Origin: Crocinitomicaceae bacterium
Lineage (GTDB): Bacteria > Bacteroidota > Bacteroidia > Flavobacteriales_G > Salibacteraceae
Assembly (NCBI GenBank): GCA_002713215.1
Contig: PAVO01000005.1
Location: 186,001 to 250,000 of the forward strand
Length of the DNA: 64,000 bases
Reading direction: 5' to 3'
The notes below the pieces were generated by a model that saw nothing but the letters and a program-made list of their open reading frames with translations, was not told the origin of the DNA and did not search any database. The translations under genes and the position numbers were made by a program. Below, piece after piece: positions 33,300-42,672 of this stretch (the stretch's first letter is position 1; each line of letters begins with the position of its first letter).

Positions 33300-35867
33300 A
33301 TGGCAGACGGAGAAAAAATAATTAAAATAAATATCGAGGAACAAATGAAATCCTCTTACATCGATTATTCGATGTCGGTAATTGTTTCAAGAGCTTTACC
33401 AGATGTTAGGGATGGATTTAAACCTGTACACCGTAGGGTGTTATACGGAATGCTCGATTTAGGTGTCCTTTCAAACCGACCTCATAAAAAGTCGGCTCGT
33501 ATTGTAGGGGAAGTACTGGGTAAGTATCACCCCCACGGAGATTCTTCGGTTTACGATTCTATGGTACGTATGGCACAAGAGTGGAGTTTACGCTATCCAC
33601 TGGTTGATGGACAGGGAAACTTTGGTTCGGTTGATGGTGATTCGCCGGCTGCCATGCGGTATACTGAGGCCCGATTGAGAAAGATTGCAGAAGAAATGCT
33701 TTCAGATATTGAGAAGGATACCGTTGATTTCAGACTCAACTTTGACGACTCGATTGAAGAACCTACGGTACTTCCAACTCGAATTCCAAACTTGCTCCTG
33801 AATGGTGCAAGTGGTATTGCGGTTGGTATGGCTACCAATATGGCTCCTCATAACCTTACCGAATGCATTAACGGAACTGTCGCTTTTATTGATAATAGAG
33901 ATATAACGGTAGAAGAGTTGATGACACACATTACAGCCCCTGATTTTCCTACTGGAGGAATCATCTATGGGCATGAAGGTGTAAGGAATGCATTTGAAAC
34001 CGGTAAGGGCAAGATCGTGATTCGTGCCCGGGCCAATACTGAAGAAACCAAGAGTGGTAGGGAACAAATTATTGTTACCGAAATTCCATATATGGTCAAC
34101 AAAGCGGACATGATTGCCAAAACCGCCGAGCTGATCAACGATAAAAAGATTGAAGGCATTTCCGATGTACGTGATGAATCGGATAGAAAAGGGATGCGTG
34201 TTGTATACGAACTAAAACGCGATGCCATTCCAAACGTAGTTTTAAACAATCTCTACAAGTACACGGCGCTACAAACCTCATTTTCAGTAAATAACATTGC
34301 GCTTGTAAACGGTCGTCCTCAGCTATTGAACCTAAAAGACATGATTAGCGCCTTTGTTGATCACCGTCATGATGTAGTAGTACGTAGGACCAAGTTTGAG
34401 CTTAAAAAGGCAGAAGATCGTGCTCACATTCTGGAAGGGTTAATCATTGCCTCGGACAACATAGACGAGGTTATTGCATTGATTCGCGGTTCTAAGAGTC
34501 CGGAAGAAGCTAGAGCCAAGCTTATGGAGCGCTTTGAATTATCAGATATTCAGGCTCGAGCTATCGTAGAAATGCGATTGAGGCAACTTACTGGCCTGGA
34601 ACAAGACAAGTTACGTGCTGAATACGAAGAACTTCAAAAACTGATTGAGCACTTGAAAGCTGTACTGGATAGCGAGGAAATGAGAATGGCTATCATTAAA
34701 GATGAGTTGGTTGAAATTAGAGAGAAATATGGAGACGAACGTCGATCAGGTATTGAATACTCTTCTGCTGATTTAAGTATAGAGGACATGATCCCCAATG
34801 ATCGGGTAGTAATTACCATTTCGCATTTGGGTTATATAAAGAGAACCAAGCTTAGTGAATACAAACAGCAAAACCGTGGAGGAGTAGGTTCCAAGGGAAG
34901 TAATACCCGTGAAGAAGATTTCCTTGAACACATTTTTGTATCGAATACACATAACTACTTATTGATCTTTACGGATAGCGGTAAGTGTTTCTGGATGCGG
35001 GTTTACGAGGTCCCCGAAGGAGCTAAGAATACCAAGGGAAGGGCTATTCAGAATATGATTAGCATTGAAAGTGATGACAAAGTATTGGCTTATATTAATG
35101 TACCGGATCTGAAAGACGAGGAATTTGTTAAGAGTCACAACATTGTAATGTGTACTGAAAAAGGTATTATCAAGAAAACAAGCCTTGAAGCATACTCTCG
35201 ACCACGATCGAATGGGATTATAGCCATTAACATTCGTGAAGACGATAAGCTATTGGAAGCTCGATTAACGGACGGTGATAGTCACATTATGATGGCACTT
35301 AAAAGTGGTAAAACCATACATTTCCCGGAGTCGAAGGTTCGACCGGTTGGAAGAAATTCTATGGGGGTACGTGGAATAACTTTAGGTAGTGAAAATGACC
35401 GGGTTGTTGGAATGATTACCGTAGTGAATGAGGAAGAAACGGTGTTGGTTGTTTCTGAAAAAGGCTATGGCAAAAGATCTGCAGTAAGCGACTACCGAAT
35501 TACCAATCGAGGCGGTAAAGGTGTAAAAACACTGAATATTACGGATAAAACAGGTGAATTAATCGCACTTAAGATTGTGTCTGACGACAATGACTTAATG
35601 ATTATTAACCGCTCCGGGATCACCATTCGAATGGCCTGTAAAGACCTTAGGGTAATGGGACGTGCTACACAGGGAGTTCGTTTAATTAACCTGAAAGGAA
35701 ATGATTCGATTGCTTCGGTGGCCAAGGTTGACAGCGAAGAAGTTGATGAAGAAAATGGAGAAGTAATTGACGGAGAAAATGTAGAAATGACAAATGAAGA
35801 TGGCGCACCACAAGATTCTGCTGGCACAGATGTTGAGAATGCGGCAGATGATGCGTCTGAAGAATAA
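33300..35867 (+). CDS. gyrA: DNA gyrase subunit A
   Basis: 855 residues. The winged-helix domain holds the catalytic Tyr121 ([10 protein letters not shown]). The quinolone-resistance region [17 protein letters not shown] keeps Ser82 and Asp86, the residues equivalent to E. coli Ser83 and Asp87, so no classic resistance change is visible. The C-terminal beta-pinwheel contains the GyrA-box-like [10 protein letters not shown], followed by an acidic tail of about 55 residues. With GyrB it introduces negative supercoils. The sequence fits GyrA rather than ParC because of the box. It is divergent from clpC and followed by an intrinsic terminator. Confidence 0.95.
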   Translation: MADGEKIIKINIEEQMKSSYIDYSMSVIVSRALPDVRDGFKPVHRRVLYGMLDLGVLSNRPHKKSARIVGEVLGKYHPHGDSSVYDSMVRMAQEWSLRYPLVDGQGNFGSVDGDSPAAMRYTEARLRKIAEEMLSDIEKDTVDFRLNFDDSIEEPTVLPTRIPNLLLNGASGIAVGMATNMAPHNLTECINGTVAFIDNRDITVEELMTHITAPDFPTGGIIYGHEGVRNAFETGKGKIVIRARANTEETKSGREQIIVTEIPYMVNKADMIAKTAELINDKKIEGISDVRDESDRKGMRVVYELKRDAIPNVVLNNLYKYTALQTSFSVNNIALVNGRPQLLNLKDMISAFVDHRHDVVVRRTKFELKKAEDRAHILEGLIIASDNIDEVIALIRGSKSPEEARAKLMERFELSDIQARAIVEMRLRQLTGLEQDKLRAEYEELQKLIEHLKAVLDSEEMRMAIIKDELVEIREKYGDERRSGIEYSSADLSIEDMIPNDRVVITISHLGYIKRTKLSEYKQQNRGGVGSKGSNTREEDFLEHIFVSNTHNYLLIFTDSGKCFWMRVYEVPEGAKNTKGRAIQNMISIESDDKVLAYINVPDLKDEEFVKSHNIVMCTEKGIIKKTSLEAYSRPRSNGIIAINIREDDKLLEARLTDGDSHIMMALKSGKTIHFPESKVRPVGRNSMGVRGITLGSENDRVVGMITVVNEEETVLVVSEKGYGKRSAVSDYRITNRGGKGVKTLNITDKTGELIALKIVSDDNDLMIINRSGITIRMACKDLRVMGRATQGVRLINLKGNDSIASVAKVDSEEVDEENGEVIDGENVEMTNEDGAPQDSAGTDVENAADDASEE

Positions 35868-35890
35868 ATTGGTATAATTACTAAAAAATG

Positions 35891-35929
35891 AAGCGAAGTT
35901 GTTCATTATGTAGCAACTTCGCTTTTTAT
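35891..35929 (+). terminator. Intrinsic terminator of gyrA
   Basis: AAGCGAAGTTG (35891-35901) pairs perfectly with CAACTTCGCTT (35914-35924) around a 12-base loop, followed by T residues. It lies 23 bases after the gyrA stop. Confidence 0.88.
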
Positions 35930-35954
35930 TTGCAAAAAATTAGAATCTATTGAA

Positions 35955-37112
35955 ATGAGAAAAATTATCACAGTATTACTCGTTGCACTTTCAGTGGGGG
36001 TGTTTGCTCAAAAAAGCAAAGTAACCAGTACGTATAATTATTTGAAATATGGCGAGTTGGACAATGCAAAGGAAGCCATTGACCTGGCCACTGTTAATGT
36101 ATCTACTGCTGAATGGTACAAAACCTGGATGTATAGAGCGCAAACGTATGCCCGAATTGCGCAAAGTAAGGATGAGAAGTATGCCTCATTAAAGCCAGGA
36201 GCATTGGAAGAAGCAATTAAAGCATATAAGAAAGTAATTACCATTGAGGATAAAAAGAATCCGGTTGGTCAGTTGAAGCAGGAGTATAGCTCATTGGTGA
36301 ATACTGCATATACTGAAGGATACAATTACTACAATTCAAAGGATTATGCCAACACCTATAAATATTGGGTTATGGCTAATGACATTAATGAAGAACTAGG
36401 TGTTAAAGACACTGCTTTGGTTTATAATATTGCTATGGTGGCGAAAGCCGGGCAGATGAATGCGGAAGCAATTGCCTATTTTGATAAGTGTATCACTAAC
36501 GGCTTCAAAGAAGCCTTGCCTTATAGTGGAAAAGCCAGAATTCAAAATGATTCGAAGGATGTTGATGGTGCTTTGGCTACTTTGAAACAAGGAAGAGAAA
36601 AATTCCCCAACGATCAGTCTTTAATTACACTGGAGTTGGATATCTACCTGTCTTCTGAAAGATTGGATGAGGCCCTGGAAAATTTGAACCTGGCCATTAA
36701 CAATGACCCGGATAACTACCTGTTCTACTATATCAGAGGTGTTATTTACGACAACAAAGACGATATTGAGAATGCCCAGATGGATTATAGAAAGGCCATT
36801 GAGCTTAATCCCGAGCATTTTGATTCTTACTTGAGTCTTGGTGCTTCGTACAATAACAAGGGAGCTAAAATGCTTACTGAAGCAAACCTTATTCCTCCCA
36901 GTGAACAAGAAAAATACGATGTTGCTAAAGCGGCTGCTATTAAGGTGATTCGTGAAGGCCTGCCTTATATCGAAAAAGCGCACGAATTGAATCCTAAGGA
37001 TATGGACACTATGAAATCGTTGAAGTCGATTTATACGGCTTTAAATGAAATGGAGAAGTTAATTGCCATCAATAAGGAGATTCAGGCTGCCAGCGCTCCT
37101 GCTCCTGAATAG
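35955..37112 (+). CDS. Secreted tetratricopeptide-repeat protein
   Basis: 385 residues, signal peptide MRKIITVLLVALSVGVFAQ. The mature part is almost all helical, with TPR-type pairs throughout. The clearest are at about 235-300 (ALENLNLAINNDPDNYLFYY, then AQMDYRKAIELNPEHFDSYL) and near 335-365 (PYIEKAHELNPKDMDTMKSL). It is probably a periplasmic or outer-membrane-attached scaffold for protein contacts. The partner is unknown. Intrinsic terminators lie before it (35891) and after it (37149), so it is a single transcription unit. Confidence 0.85.
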   Translation: MRKIITVLLVALSVGVFAQKSKVTSTYNYLKYGELDNAKEAIDLATVNVSTAEWYKTWMYRAQTYARIAQSKDEKYASLKPGALEEAIKAYKKVITIEDKKNPVGQLKQEYSSLVNTAYTEGYNYYNSKDYANTYKYWVMANDINEELGVKDTALVYNIAMVAKAGQMNAEAIAYFDKCITNGFKEALPYSGKARIQNDSKDVDGALATLKQGREKFPNDQSLITLELDIYLSSERLDEALENLNLAINNDPDNYLFYYIRGVIYDNKDDIENAQMDYRKAIELNPEHFDSYLSLGASYNNKGAKMLTEANLIPPSEQEKYDVAKAAAIKVIREGLPYIEKAHELNPKDMDTMKSLKSIYTALNEMEKLIAINKEIQAASAPAPE

Positions 37113-37148
37113 ATTTCAAAACATTAATCCCATTGGGATAATTAAAGG

Positions 37149-37177
37149 AAGGGAATCCAGTCGGGTTCCCTTTTTTT
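37149..37177 (+). terminator. Intrinsic terminator of the TPR gene
   Basis: AAGGGAATCC (37149-37158) pairs with GGGTTCCCTT (37163-37172; one T-G pair) around AGTC, followed by five more T residues (37173-37177). Confidence 0.85.
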
Positions 37178-37333
37178 GTGTTCTTTTTAGGAAGAATGCA
37201 ATAAAGTTATCGAACTAACTAGCTCATTTCGAGATAAATATATTGCTAAAAATTAGGATTTCTAATATTTTATATTAACCTTTAGTCCTTCGTTCAGCCG
37301 AACAACCCTGTATGTTAATTAAAATTTAGTACA

Positions 37334-37879
37334 ATGGAATGTCCGGTATGTAATGACTCCGAACTCGGAGATGGAGCCAGCAGTTGTCCAAAATGCCAAT
37401 CAGAATTAAGTGGATTTAATGAATTAACAGCTGCTGAGCGGGAGCGAGCAAAACACAAGCGTTATATTATGGGGCTTGGTATTGTGGCTTTACTGTTGGG
37501 GATAAGCTGGATTGCATCAACTTCGATGAAAAACGATACAGCCTCCATGGCAATGAGTAACGATGAAAAGAACTCTCAAGTCATTGAAGAACAAAAACAG
37601 TTGATTACCAGCCTCCAAGGTCAGGTAACTGAGCTTACTACGCAGAACATGGAACTGGCTGAGCACATTCAAACTTTTGAAGTGGTGGAGATGAGCGAAG
37701 ACGGTGAAAGCATAGAAAGCGATTATCACATTCATGTTGTAAAAGAAGGGGAATCTTTGTGGAGCATTGCAGAAGAATATCATGCCGATGGGTTCAAGCA
37801 CGATGAAATTGCAGGACACAATGACTTAAATGATCCGCATTACATTAAGGTAGGGGATACCGTAATCGTTAAAAAATAG
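37334..37879 (+). CDS. Zinc-ribbon, single-pass membrane protein with C-terminal LysM domain
   Basis: 181 residues in four parts. Residues 1-25 hold two CxxC pairs (Cys3, Cys6, Cys18, Cys21), a zinc ribbon. Residues 44-61 form one transmembrane helix. Residues 80-115 are a predicted coiled coil (EEQKQLITSLQGQVTELTTQ). Residues 132-181 are a LysM domain (YHIHVVKEGESLWSIAEEY ... IKVGDTVIVKK). The zinc ribbon would be cytoplasmic and the LysM would bind peptidoglycan, linking the two compartments. It is followed five bases later by a coiled-coil gene. The exact role is unknown. Confidence 0.75.
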   Translation: MECPVCNDSELGDGASSCPKCQSELSGFNELTAAERERAKHKRYIMGLGIVALLLGISWIASTSMKNDTASMAMSNDEKNSQVIEEQKQLITSLQGQVTELTTQNMELAEHIQTFEVVEMSEDGESIESDYHIHVVKEGESLWSIAEEYHADGFKHDEIAGHNDLNDPHYIKVGDTVIVKK

Positions 37880-37884
37880 AAGTT

Positions 37885-38208
37885 ATGCAAGTAGATCACA
37901 TAGAAAAAATGCGTGGCATCCATGTGGATGCCCTCCAAAACATCGTTAGCCTAAAATCTACTCTAAGCGCTAAGGAGAGTGAAATTACCAAACTCGAAAA
38001 CAAAGTCGCTGACCTAACCTCCAAGCTGAATAAAAGTCAAACGGAAGCAAAGGAATTGACTGCAAAAAACAATGACCTTGGTACTGAAATGGAACAACTT
38101 CAGGGCAAACTTTCCAGTTCGGAAGCTGAGGCTAAGGCAGCTTCAATGGAGGTGGCTGAATTAAAAAAGAAGGTAGAAGAGCTTAGTGCAACAACTGATT
38201 CTGAATAA
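37885..38208 (+). CDS. Small coiled-coil protein
   Basis: 107 residues starting MQVDHIEKMRGIHVDALQN. From residue 20 to the end the sequence is heptad-like (LSAKESEITKLENKVADLTS, LGTEMEQLQGKLSSSEAEAK), with no signal peptide, membrane segment or cysteine. It is probably an elongated cytoplasmic dimer. It starts five bases after the zinc-ribbon/LysM gene, so it may bind that protein's coiled coil. No named family is recognised. Confidence 0.7.
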   Translation: MQVDHIEKMRGIHVDALQNIVSLKSTLSAKESEITKLENKVADLTSKLNKSQTEAKELTAKNNDLGTEMEQLQGKLSSSEAEAKAASMEVAELKKKVEELSATTDSE

Positions 38209-38212
38209 AATC

Positions 38213-40093
38213 CTATTCTATAAGCGTAATCCGCTTTGTAAGAATACCTACATCGGTATAAACTCGAAGCAGATATAAACCTTTTTCATAGTCGGGAAGT
38301 CCAAGTTTCACTTCCTCATTGGCCTCTATTGTGGAACCACTTAGTAGTACTTTCCCAGTTATATCTATAATCTCATATTGGGAAATTCCGGTAGATGACA
38401 AAATATAAACGGATCCTTCTGTTGGATTAGGGTAAACAGTAAAATTAAGTTCTTTTCTTATCGAATTCACACTACCTGACAAATGAAAAAAGCTATCTAT
38501 CCTTGAAACACAGCCCCCGTTAATTCCAACTACCTTGTACATTCCATCTGTATGTCTATCAAATATAAGTCTTGATGAGTCGCTCATTAAGGTATCGCCA
38601 CCTTTGGTCCAGATAAAATGCATTGCAGTAGTACCAGCGTCTAACTTACCTGTATCTGAACTGGGATAAGCCACTTCTGTAATCATTGGGTCATTCGGCA
38701 TACTATCAATCCATATGGCCAAGTTGTTTTGCGGCCCAACACCACAATAAACAGAAGCGGCAACTTCCAGATTTACATTTCCTGAAATGGTAGAATCTAT
38801 TTGAATTTCAATGAAGTTGGAGTCCATGGGAGTAGAAGTAATTGAAAAGCCAGTGGGCAGCATCCATGAAAATCCATCGGCATCCAATTGTTGGTTGACG
38901 CTGAAAGTGGTAGTTTCAATGTTTTGACAAAACGTATCAATTCCGGTTATAGCAGAAGGTTGCATAGGCAGGTCGCAAATCTTGAAATCCAGTTCGTCCA
39001 GATCGAGGTAAGCACCACTATATAAAAAGTTGTTTTGAAAATCTCCAGCAAAGATTGTGATTTGAACACTGTCAGGTGTTTGAGGCAGGTTAAACGGAAC
39101 CTCAAAATAGGTATAGGTGTTTTTAATGGGTAATTTTTTGGTAACGTGTAAGGAATTGGACGAATTCCAGAACTTAAGAATTACCGTTGCAGAATCCGTT
39201 TGCGGAGCCCAAAATCGGTAATAGCCGGAAAGCGTATCTACCTTTTTAGTATATGCATATCCTCCATACTGACCCATATCATCGATTTCACGATTAGCCA
39301 CCACGCCAAATAACGTATCGGTTCCCTGGATCAAATTCTTTACTCGTAAAGAATACTTTCCTTTATATGCATCAGACCCGGTTAGTCTTTCAACAATTCC
39401 CAGGGTGTATATGCCTGGATAGTCCAACATGGTTCCCCAATCCAAAGGTGTATTGATGTAAATGTCGTCCCAGTTTTCGAAATCGTGATTGGGTGGGGTT
39501 TGATTGGTGCCAACAAAGTGAACGCTGTCCAATGTAAGCGTACTTCCATCGGCGATTCCAATCTCATTAATAGCATTGCTGCTTGCAGCTGCAAAAACCA
39601 TTGAATCGGGGGTTCCGGACAACAACCAGGTAACTGGAAAGGAAAATCGTTTGTACGTGCTTTGAACACCTGTGAATTGTCCCAGAGCTGTTCCCATTGG
39701 AGCGCCTGATTTTCTAAAGACGGAAATGATTAAAGCGGTGTCTCCACTTTTTACATTGCATTTGTAATAACCAACAATGGAATCCGGGCGTTGCGTAAAC
39801 GGAACACCACCGGACATGTTATCTACATCACCTTTAACGATATACCCAAAGGCCGTATCCTGTCCTACTATATGAGTGGTAAGCTTAAGTGCATAATTTC
39901 CACTATAAGCGTTGGTTTCTTTTTCCGCATTAAGAACTCCCAAACGCTCAAAATACTGGGTATTCGAGCATTCGTAACTGGAAGGGCAATAGGTGGAGTC
40001 CGTTGTCCAATCTTCAAAACCACGATTTTGAATGATCTGCGCCGTTGAAACAAAGGCGAACAAGGACAATAGGAGTGTAACTGTTGCTTTCAT
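38213..40093 (-). CDS. T9SS-sorted surface protein with two PCMD/CBM-like modules
   Basis: 626 residues, signal peptide MKATVTLLLSLFAFVSTAQ. Two related modules of about 180 residues begin IIQNRGFEDWTTDSTYCP and NHDFENWDDIYINTP. Each contains YSGNYALKLTT- or YKGKYSLRVKN-like strands, as in the putative carbohydrate metabolism domain and jelly-roll binding modules. An immunoglobulin/PKD-like segment follows (QPSAITGIDTFCQNIETTTF). The C-terminus (LNFTVYPNPTEGSVYIL ... KGLYLLRVYTD) is a T9SS sorting domain. It is probably displayed on the cell surface for glycan binding. It converges with the coiled-coil gene with a 4-base gap. Confidence 0.8.
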   Translation of the reverse strand: MKATVTLLLSLFAFVSTAQIIQNRGFEDWTTDSTYCPSSYECSNTQYFERLGVLNAEKETNAYSGNYALKLTTHIVGQDTAFGYIVKGDVDNMSGGVPFTQRPDSIVGYYKCNVKSGDTALIISVFRKSGAPMGTALGQFTGVQSTYKRFSFPVTWLLSGTPDSMVFAAASSNAINEIGIADGSTLTLDSVHFVGTNQTPPNHDFENWDDIYINTPLDWGTMLDYPGIYTLGIVERLTGSDAYKGKYSLRVKNLIQGTDTLFGVVANREIDDMGQYGGYAYTKKVDTLSGYYRFWAPQTDSATVILKFWNSSNSLHVTKKLPIKNTYTYFEVPFNLPQTPDSVQITIFAGDFQNNFLYSGAYLDLDELDFKICDLPMQPSAITGIDTFCQNIETTTFSVNQQLDADGFSWMLPTGFSITSTPMDSNFIEIQIDSTISGNVNLEVAASVYCGVGPQNNLAIWIDSMPNDPMITEVAYPSSDTGKLDAGTTAMHFIWTKGGDTLMSDSSRLIFDRHTDGMYKVVGINGGCVSRIDSFFHLSGSVNSIRKELNFTVYPNPTEGSVYILSSTGISQYEIIDITGKVLLSGSTIEANEEVKLGLPDYEKGLYLLRVYTDVGILTKRITLIE

Positions 40094-40115
40094 AGAAACT
40101 CATTTAAATTGGATA

Positions 40116-40123
40116 TAAAGGTA
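40116..40123 (-). promoter_or_regulatory. Possible -7 element for the T9SS surface protein
   Basis: TACCTTTA on the minus strand is one mismatch from TAnnTTTG and lies 22 bases before the ATG at 40093. No clear -33 element is seen. Confidence 0.3.
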
Positions 40124-40178
40124 GTGGATATGAGTTATTTATACTACTAAAAACTCATCAAATATTTCAGTCGTTTAT

Positions 40179-40625
40179 CTAGAACGACACCAAAAACCCG
40201 ACAGCAATTAGAAGAAAGAGTCGGAGTAATATTTTTTTCATTACCGGAAGAAATTCATCCTGAACCGGTCGGTAAAACAAGAAAACGCAGGAAATAAGAA
40301 TTCCAATAATTCCAACTTTTGCCATTAAATCTGCTCCCGGATAGGACATGACTTTAAAAAAGACACCCAGAATAATGATGGCCGAAGAATTCCCAAGGAC
40401 ATACGGATAGGCTTTAATAAGAAATGCCTTGTCTCTTAGTTGATTCATTCCCACCCGGGCCTGAAGTATATAGAGAGCGGCAAGGGTAGAGGAAACTACA
40501 TTTAGTATTGGACCGAGGCTCATATCAAATGATTTCTCGAGAATAATGAACAGCACCCATAAAATAAGCGCTGTCGGTTCAACTCGATTAAACGCGTTTA
40601 CAATCCGACTTAGTAAATTCTGCAT
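40179..40625 (-). CDS. Small four-helix membrane protein of unknown function
   Basis: About 148 residues; the ATG at 40625 is preferred over the preceding TTG. Four hydrophobic segments are visible (TALILWVLFIILEKSF, VVSSTLAALYILQA, SAIIILGVFFKVM, VGIIGILISCVFLFY, LLRLFLLIAVGFLVSF; the first or last may be shorter). No signal or catalytic motif is seen. It is the last gene of a three-gene minus-strand operon with a DUF350-like and a transglutaminase-like protein, six bases after the former. I do not recognise a family. Confidence 0.65.
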   Translation of the reverse strand: MQNLLSRIVNAFNRVEPTALILWVLFIILEKSFDMSLGPILNVVSSTLAALYILQARVGMNQLRDKAFLIKAYPYVLGNSSAIIILGVFFKVMSYPGADLMAKVGIIGILISCVFLFYRPVQDEFLPVMKKILLRLFLLIAVGFLVSF

Positions 40626-40631
40626 CAAGTA

Positions 40632-41153
40632 TTAATTAATTGTGGCGGCAGTAGGATAGGGGACTATCGATTCCAGCAGGAGTTCAACCCCTGAATGACT
40701 GATTAAACTTAACGTAATTACAATACTGCTTACTACTATGGCCACCCCAATATTATTGGCCTGAATTTCCTCAAATTCCTTGAGTGGTGTCAAGTTGGTA
40801 TAGATTAAAATGCCCAAAACGGTAATAGTAATTGATGCTAAATAGGCAATTCCGATGTACAGGCTTCCATGTAAAATAAACGACAGGGCTAAACTGCTTG
40901 CACTTTCACTGGTATTGCTCAACAAACGAAAGGAGGAAACCAGTGGCTGAATAACTGAACTCATACTATAACCTACGGAGAGCAATACACTGGCCATCAC
41001 TATACTATACGATACATTGGTTTCTGCTTTCATTTTAAAGTAGCGCTTCCCAAAAAGTTGAAATCCCCGGTAGGTAAGCCACAGAATAAATAACCCCATG
41101 GAAAGGGAAGAGGCAATTTCGATAAAGGCGATTAGGGCAATATTTGAGTTCAT
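40632..41153 (-). CDS. DUF350-like membrane protein
   Basis: About 173 residues from MNSNIALIAFIEIASSL. The ATG at 41153 avoids overlap with the upstream gene, so I prefer it to the longer frame. It is built as two repeats, each ending in a helix after a conserved Asn (ETNVSYSIVMASVLLSVGYS and EIQANNIGVAIVVSSIVITL), as in DUF350 proteins. The function of DUF350 is unknown; elsewhere it is found beside polyamine and envelope-stress genes. It lies in an operon between a transglutaminase-like gene (14-base gap) and a small membrane protein (6-base gap). Confidence 0.65.
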   Translation of the reverse strand: MNSNIALIAFIEIASSLSMGLFILWLTYRGFQLFGKRYFKMKAETNVSYSIVMASVLLSVGYSMSSVIQPLVSSFRLLSNTSESASSLALSFILHGSLYIGIAYLASITITVLGILIYTNLTPLKEFEEIQANNIGVAIVVSSIVITLSLISHSGVELLLESIVPYPTAATIN

Positions 41154-41167
41154 AGTGTCAATATTAA

Positions 41168-42061
41168 TTATGCATTGTAAGACAAGGCCACATACCAATA
41201 AGAGAGTACATTGTCATTAGGCGGAATCATACCTGATTCCCAATTTTTTCCGGTGGTTTCCCAAAAGTAAAATTTCCTACCGTCCACTTTTAGGTACTTG
41301 CCTGTTGAGGGAATATTTAATCCCAACATGGAATGCTTATATTCATCGCTCACGAAGATGACTACTTCGTAGTTGAAGTGGCGAAACAAGGAATAGAGGA
41401 GAAGAGTCCGACTATCGCAATCGCCCACTCCGGTTGCCGCTATTTCAGAAGGAGAAAGGATGCCGTACTTAAATCCTGAAATGCAGGGCTGATCCGGTGT
41501 TTCGTAGGATGCGCATATATTGCCCTCCATGATATACCAGTAGGGCATGTCCTGGACAAAACTGACCATGTAATTGGCAAAATCTACCGCATTCAATTGA
41601 TGAACCTGAGCATAATTATACAGGGTATCCTTCAATTCCTGCATTCCATTTTTATTGTGTTCGTAGATACTATGGTATACCTGTGTCCAGTAGTCCTTTC
41701 GAAATGGGATACCTCGCATTACGGGTTGAACATTATACTCCCGGTGTGTAGTTTGATGCTGAACTTCCCAAATTCCAATGGAATAGTCAGTACAGGGAAC
41801 ATCGTTTGATTTAAGCACTTTCCAACACCGCGATTGAGTCACCAGGTCGGTATCGTTCCATTCGTAGTTACTCTTACTCAATATTTGGTTAACCGTTAGT
41901 TTGGTATACCTGGTTTCGTAATTGGGTTCTGTTTTTGGGCGAGGATTATTGAAAAAGGAGATCAGGAATATGAGAAAGAATACGAAAGCCACCATTGCGA
42001 AGAGCATCTTACCGAAAAACTTCAAAATGTACGCTATGGCAGATCGTAAGCTGTTTGACAT
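41168..42061 (-). CDS. Membrane-anchored transglutaminase-like cysteine protein
   Basis: 297 residues. One N-terminal transmembrane helix (about 17-38, MLFAMVAFVFFLIFLISFF) anchors the protein, leaving the rest in the periplasm. The core has a transglutaminase/papain-like layout: Cys in ATGVGDCDSRTLLLYSLF, His in DEYKHSMLGLNI and Asp in KYLKVDGRKFYFWETT. Such folds act as proteases, peptide ligases or peptidoglycan-related amidases. It is the first gene of the operon with DUF350-like and four-helix membrane proteins, so it may modify an envelope component with them. Confidence 0.75.
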   Translation of the reverse strand: MSNSLRSAIAYILKFFGKMLFAMVAFVFFLIFLISFFNNPRPKTEPNYETRYTKLTVNQILSKSNYEWNDTDLVTQSRCWKVLKSNDVPCTDYSIGIWEVQHQTTHREYNVQPVMRGIPFRKDYWTQVYHSIYEHNKNGMQELKDTLYNYAQVHQLNAVDFANYMVSFVQDMPYWYIMEGNICASYETPDQPCISGFKYGILSPSEIAATGVGDCDSRTLLLYSLFRHFNYEVVIFVSDEYKHSMLGLNIPSTGKYLKVDGRKFYFWETTGKNWESGMIPPNDNVLSYWYVALSYNA

Positions 42062-42202
42062 TTGTGTAGGCGAATTTAAAACTTAGTCGTAAATATTACC
42101 CGTTGATCAAAATTATGATCTGATCATTTTTATTTTCAATAATTTGTCCCCTAATCGTTTTATGAAACGTCTTACTAAATAGAAACACTTAAAATTTATG
42201 TT

Positions 42203-42535
42203 ATGAGCAAGTTTATTGTAATTTATCACGCTCCGGCAGAAGCTATGGAAGCAATGGCTATGGCAACACCTGAAGAAAAAGCCGAAGGAATGAAACCATG
42301 GATGGCCTGGGCGGAACGATGTGGTGCGCAACTGTTGGATATGGGAGCACCTCTTATGGGTGGTCAGCGACTATCTCCGGATGGAAGCAGTTCGCCAAGC
42401 ACTAAGGAAGTAACCGGATATTCGATTCTTGAGGCTGAGAATATGGATGCGGCTAAAGCTTTGTTGGACGGACATCCTCATTTAACCTGGCAAGGGGGAT
42501 GCGATATTGAAGTTCATGAGGCAATAGCCATGTAG
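42203..42535 (+). CDS. YCII-related (DGPF) domain protein
   Basis: 110 residues forming one ferredoxin-like alpha/beta domain: MSKFIVIYHAP, WMAWAERCGAQLLDMGAPL, TGYSILEAENMDAAKALLDG and HPHLTWQGGCDIEVHE. YCII-family proteins often accompany ECF sigma factors or act as small catalytic or binding domains; here no sigma gene is adjacent. Alanine, methionine and glutamate are abundant in the first helix. A clear terminator follows at 42595. Confidence 0.8.
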   Translation: MSKFIVIYHAPAEAMEAMAMATPEEKAEGMKPWMAWAERCGAQLLDMGAPLMGGQRLSPDGSSSPSTKEVTGYSILEAENMDAAKALLDGHPHLTWQGGCDIEVHEAIAM

Positions 42536-42594
42536 GCTTCGGCTACGTTCAGCCTACCGGCATGCCGTTTATAGGCGTGTAATTATTTTGATGA

Positions 42595-42627
42595 AAAACC
42601 TGAAGCGTTGCTTTGGGTTTTCTTTTT
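42595..42627 (+). terminator. Intrinsic terminator after the YCII-like gene
   Basis: AAAACCTGAAGC (42595-42606) and GCTTTGGGTTTT (42610-42621) form a 12-bp stem with two T-G pairs and a 3-base loop, followed by CTTTTTGG. A second hairpin (TAGGCT/AGCCTA) starts at the stop codon. Confidence 0.65.
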
Positions 42628-42659
42628 GGTGCTTTATTCGTTGGGTAGACTAGTTTCGG

Positions 42660-42667
42660 TAATTTTG
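42660..42667 (+). promoter_or_regulatory. -7 element placed five bases before a start codon
   Basis: TAATTTTG is a perfect TAnnTTTG match. A TTG about 16 bases upstream could be the -33 element, though the spacing is short. The ATG at 42673 follows after five bases, so the mRNA would be leaderless. Confidence 0.4.
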
Positions 42668-42672
42668 GGGGC

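Noticed and set aside
33530-33560. Quinolone-resistance substitutions in GyrA
   Set aside because: Ser82 and Asp86 (E. coli Ser83 and Asp87) are intact; the nearby Ser83 at the E. coli Ala84 position is common in this phylum as far as I recall.
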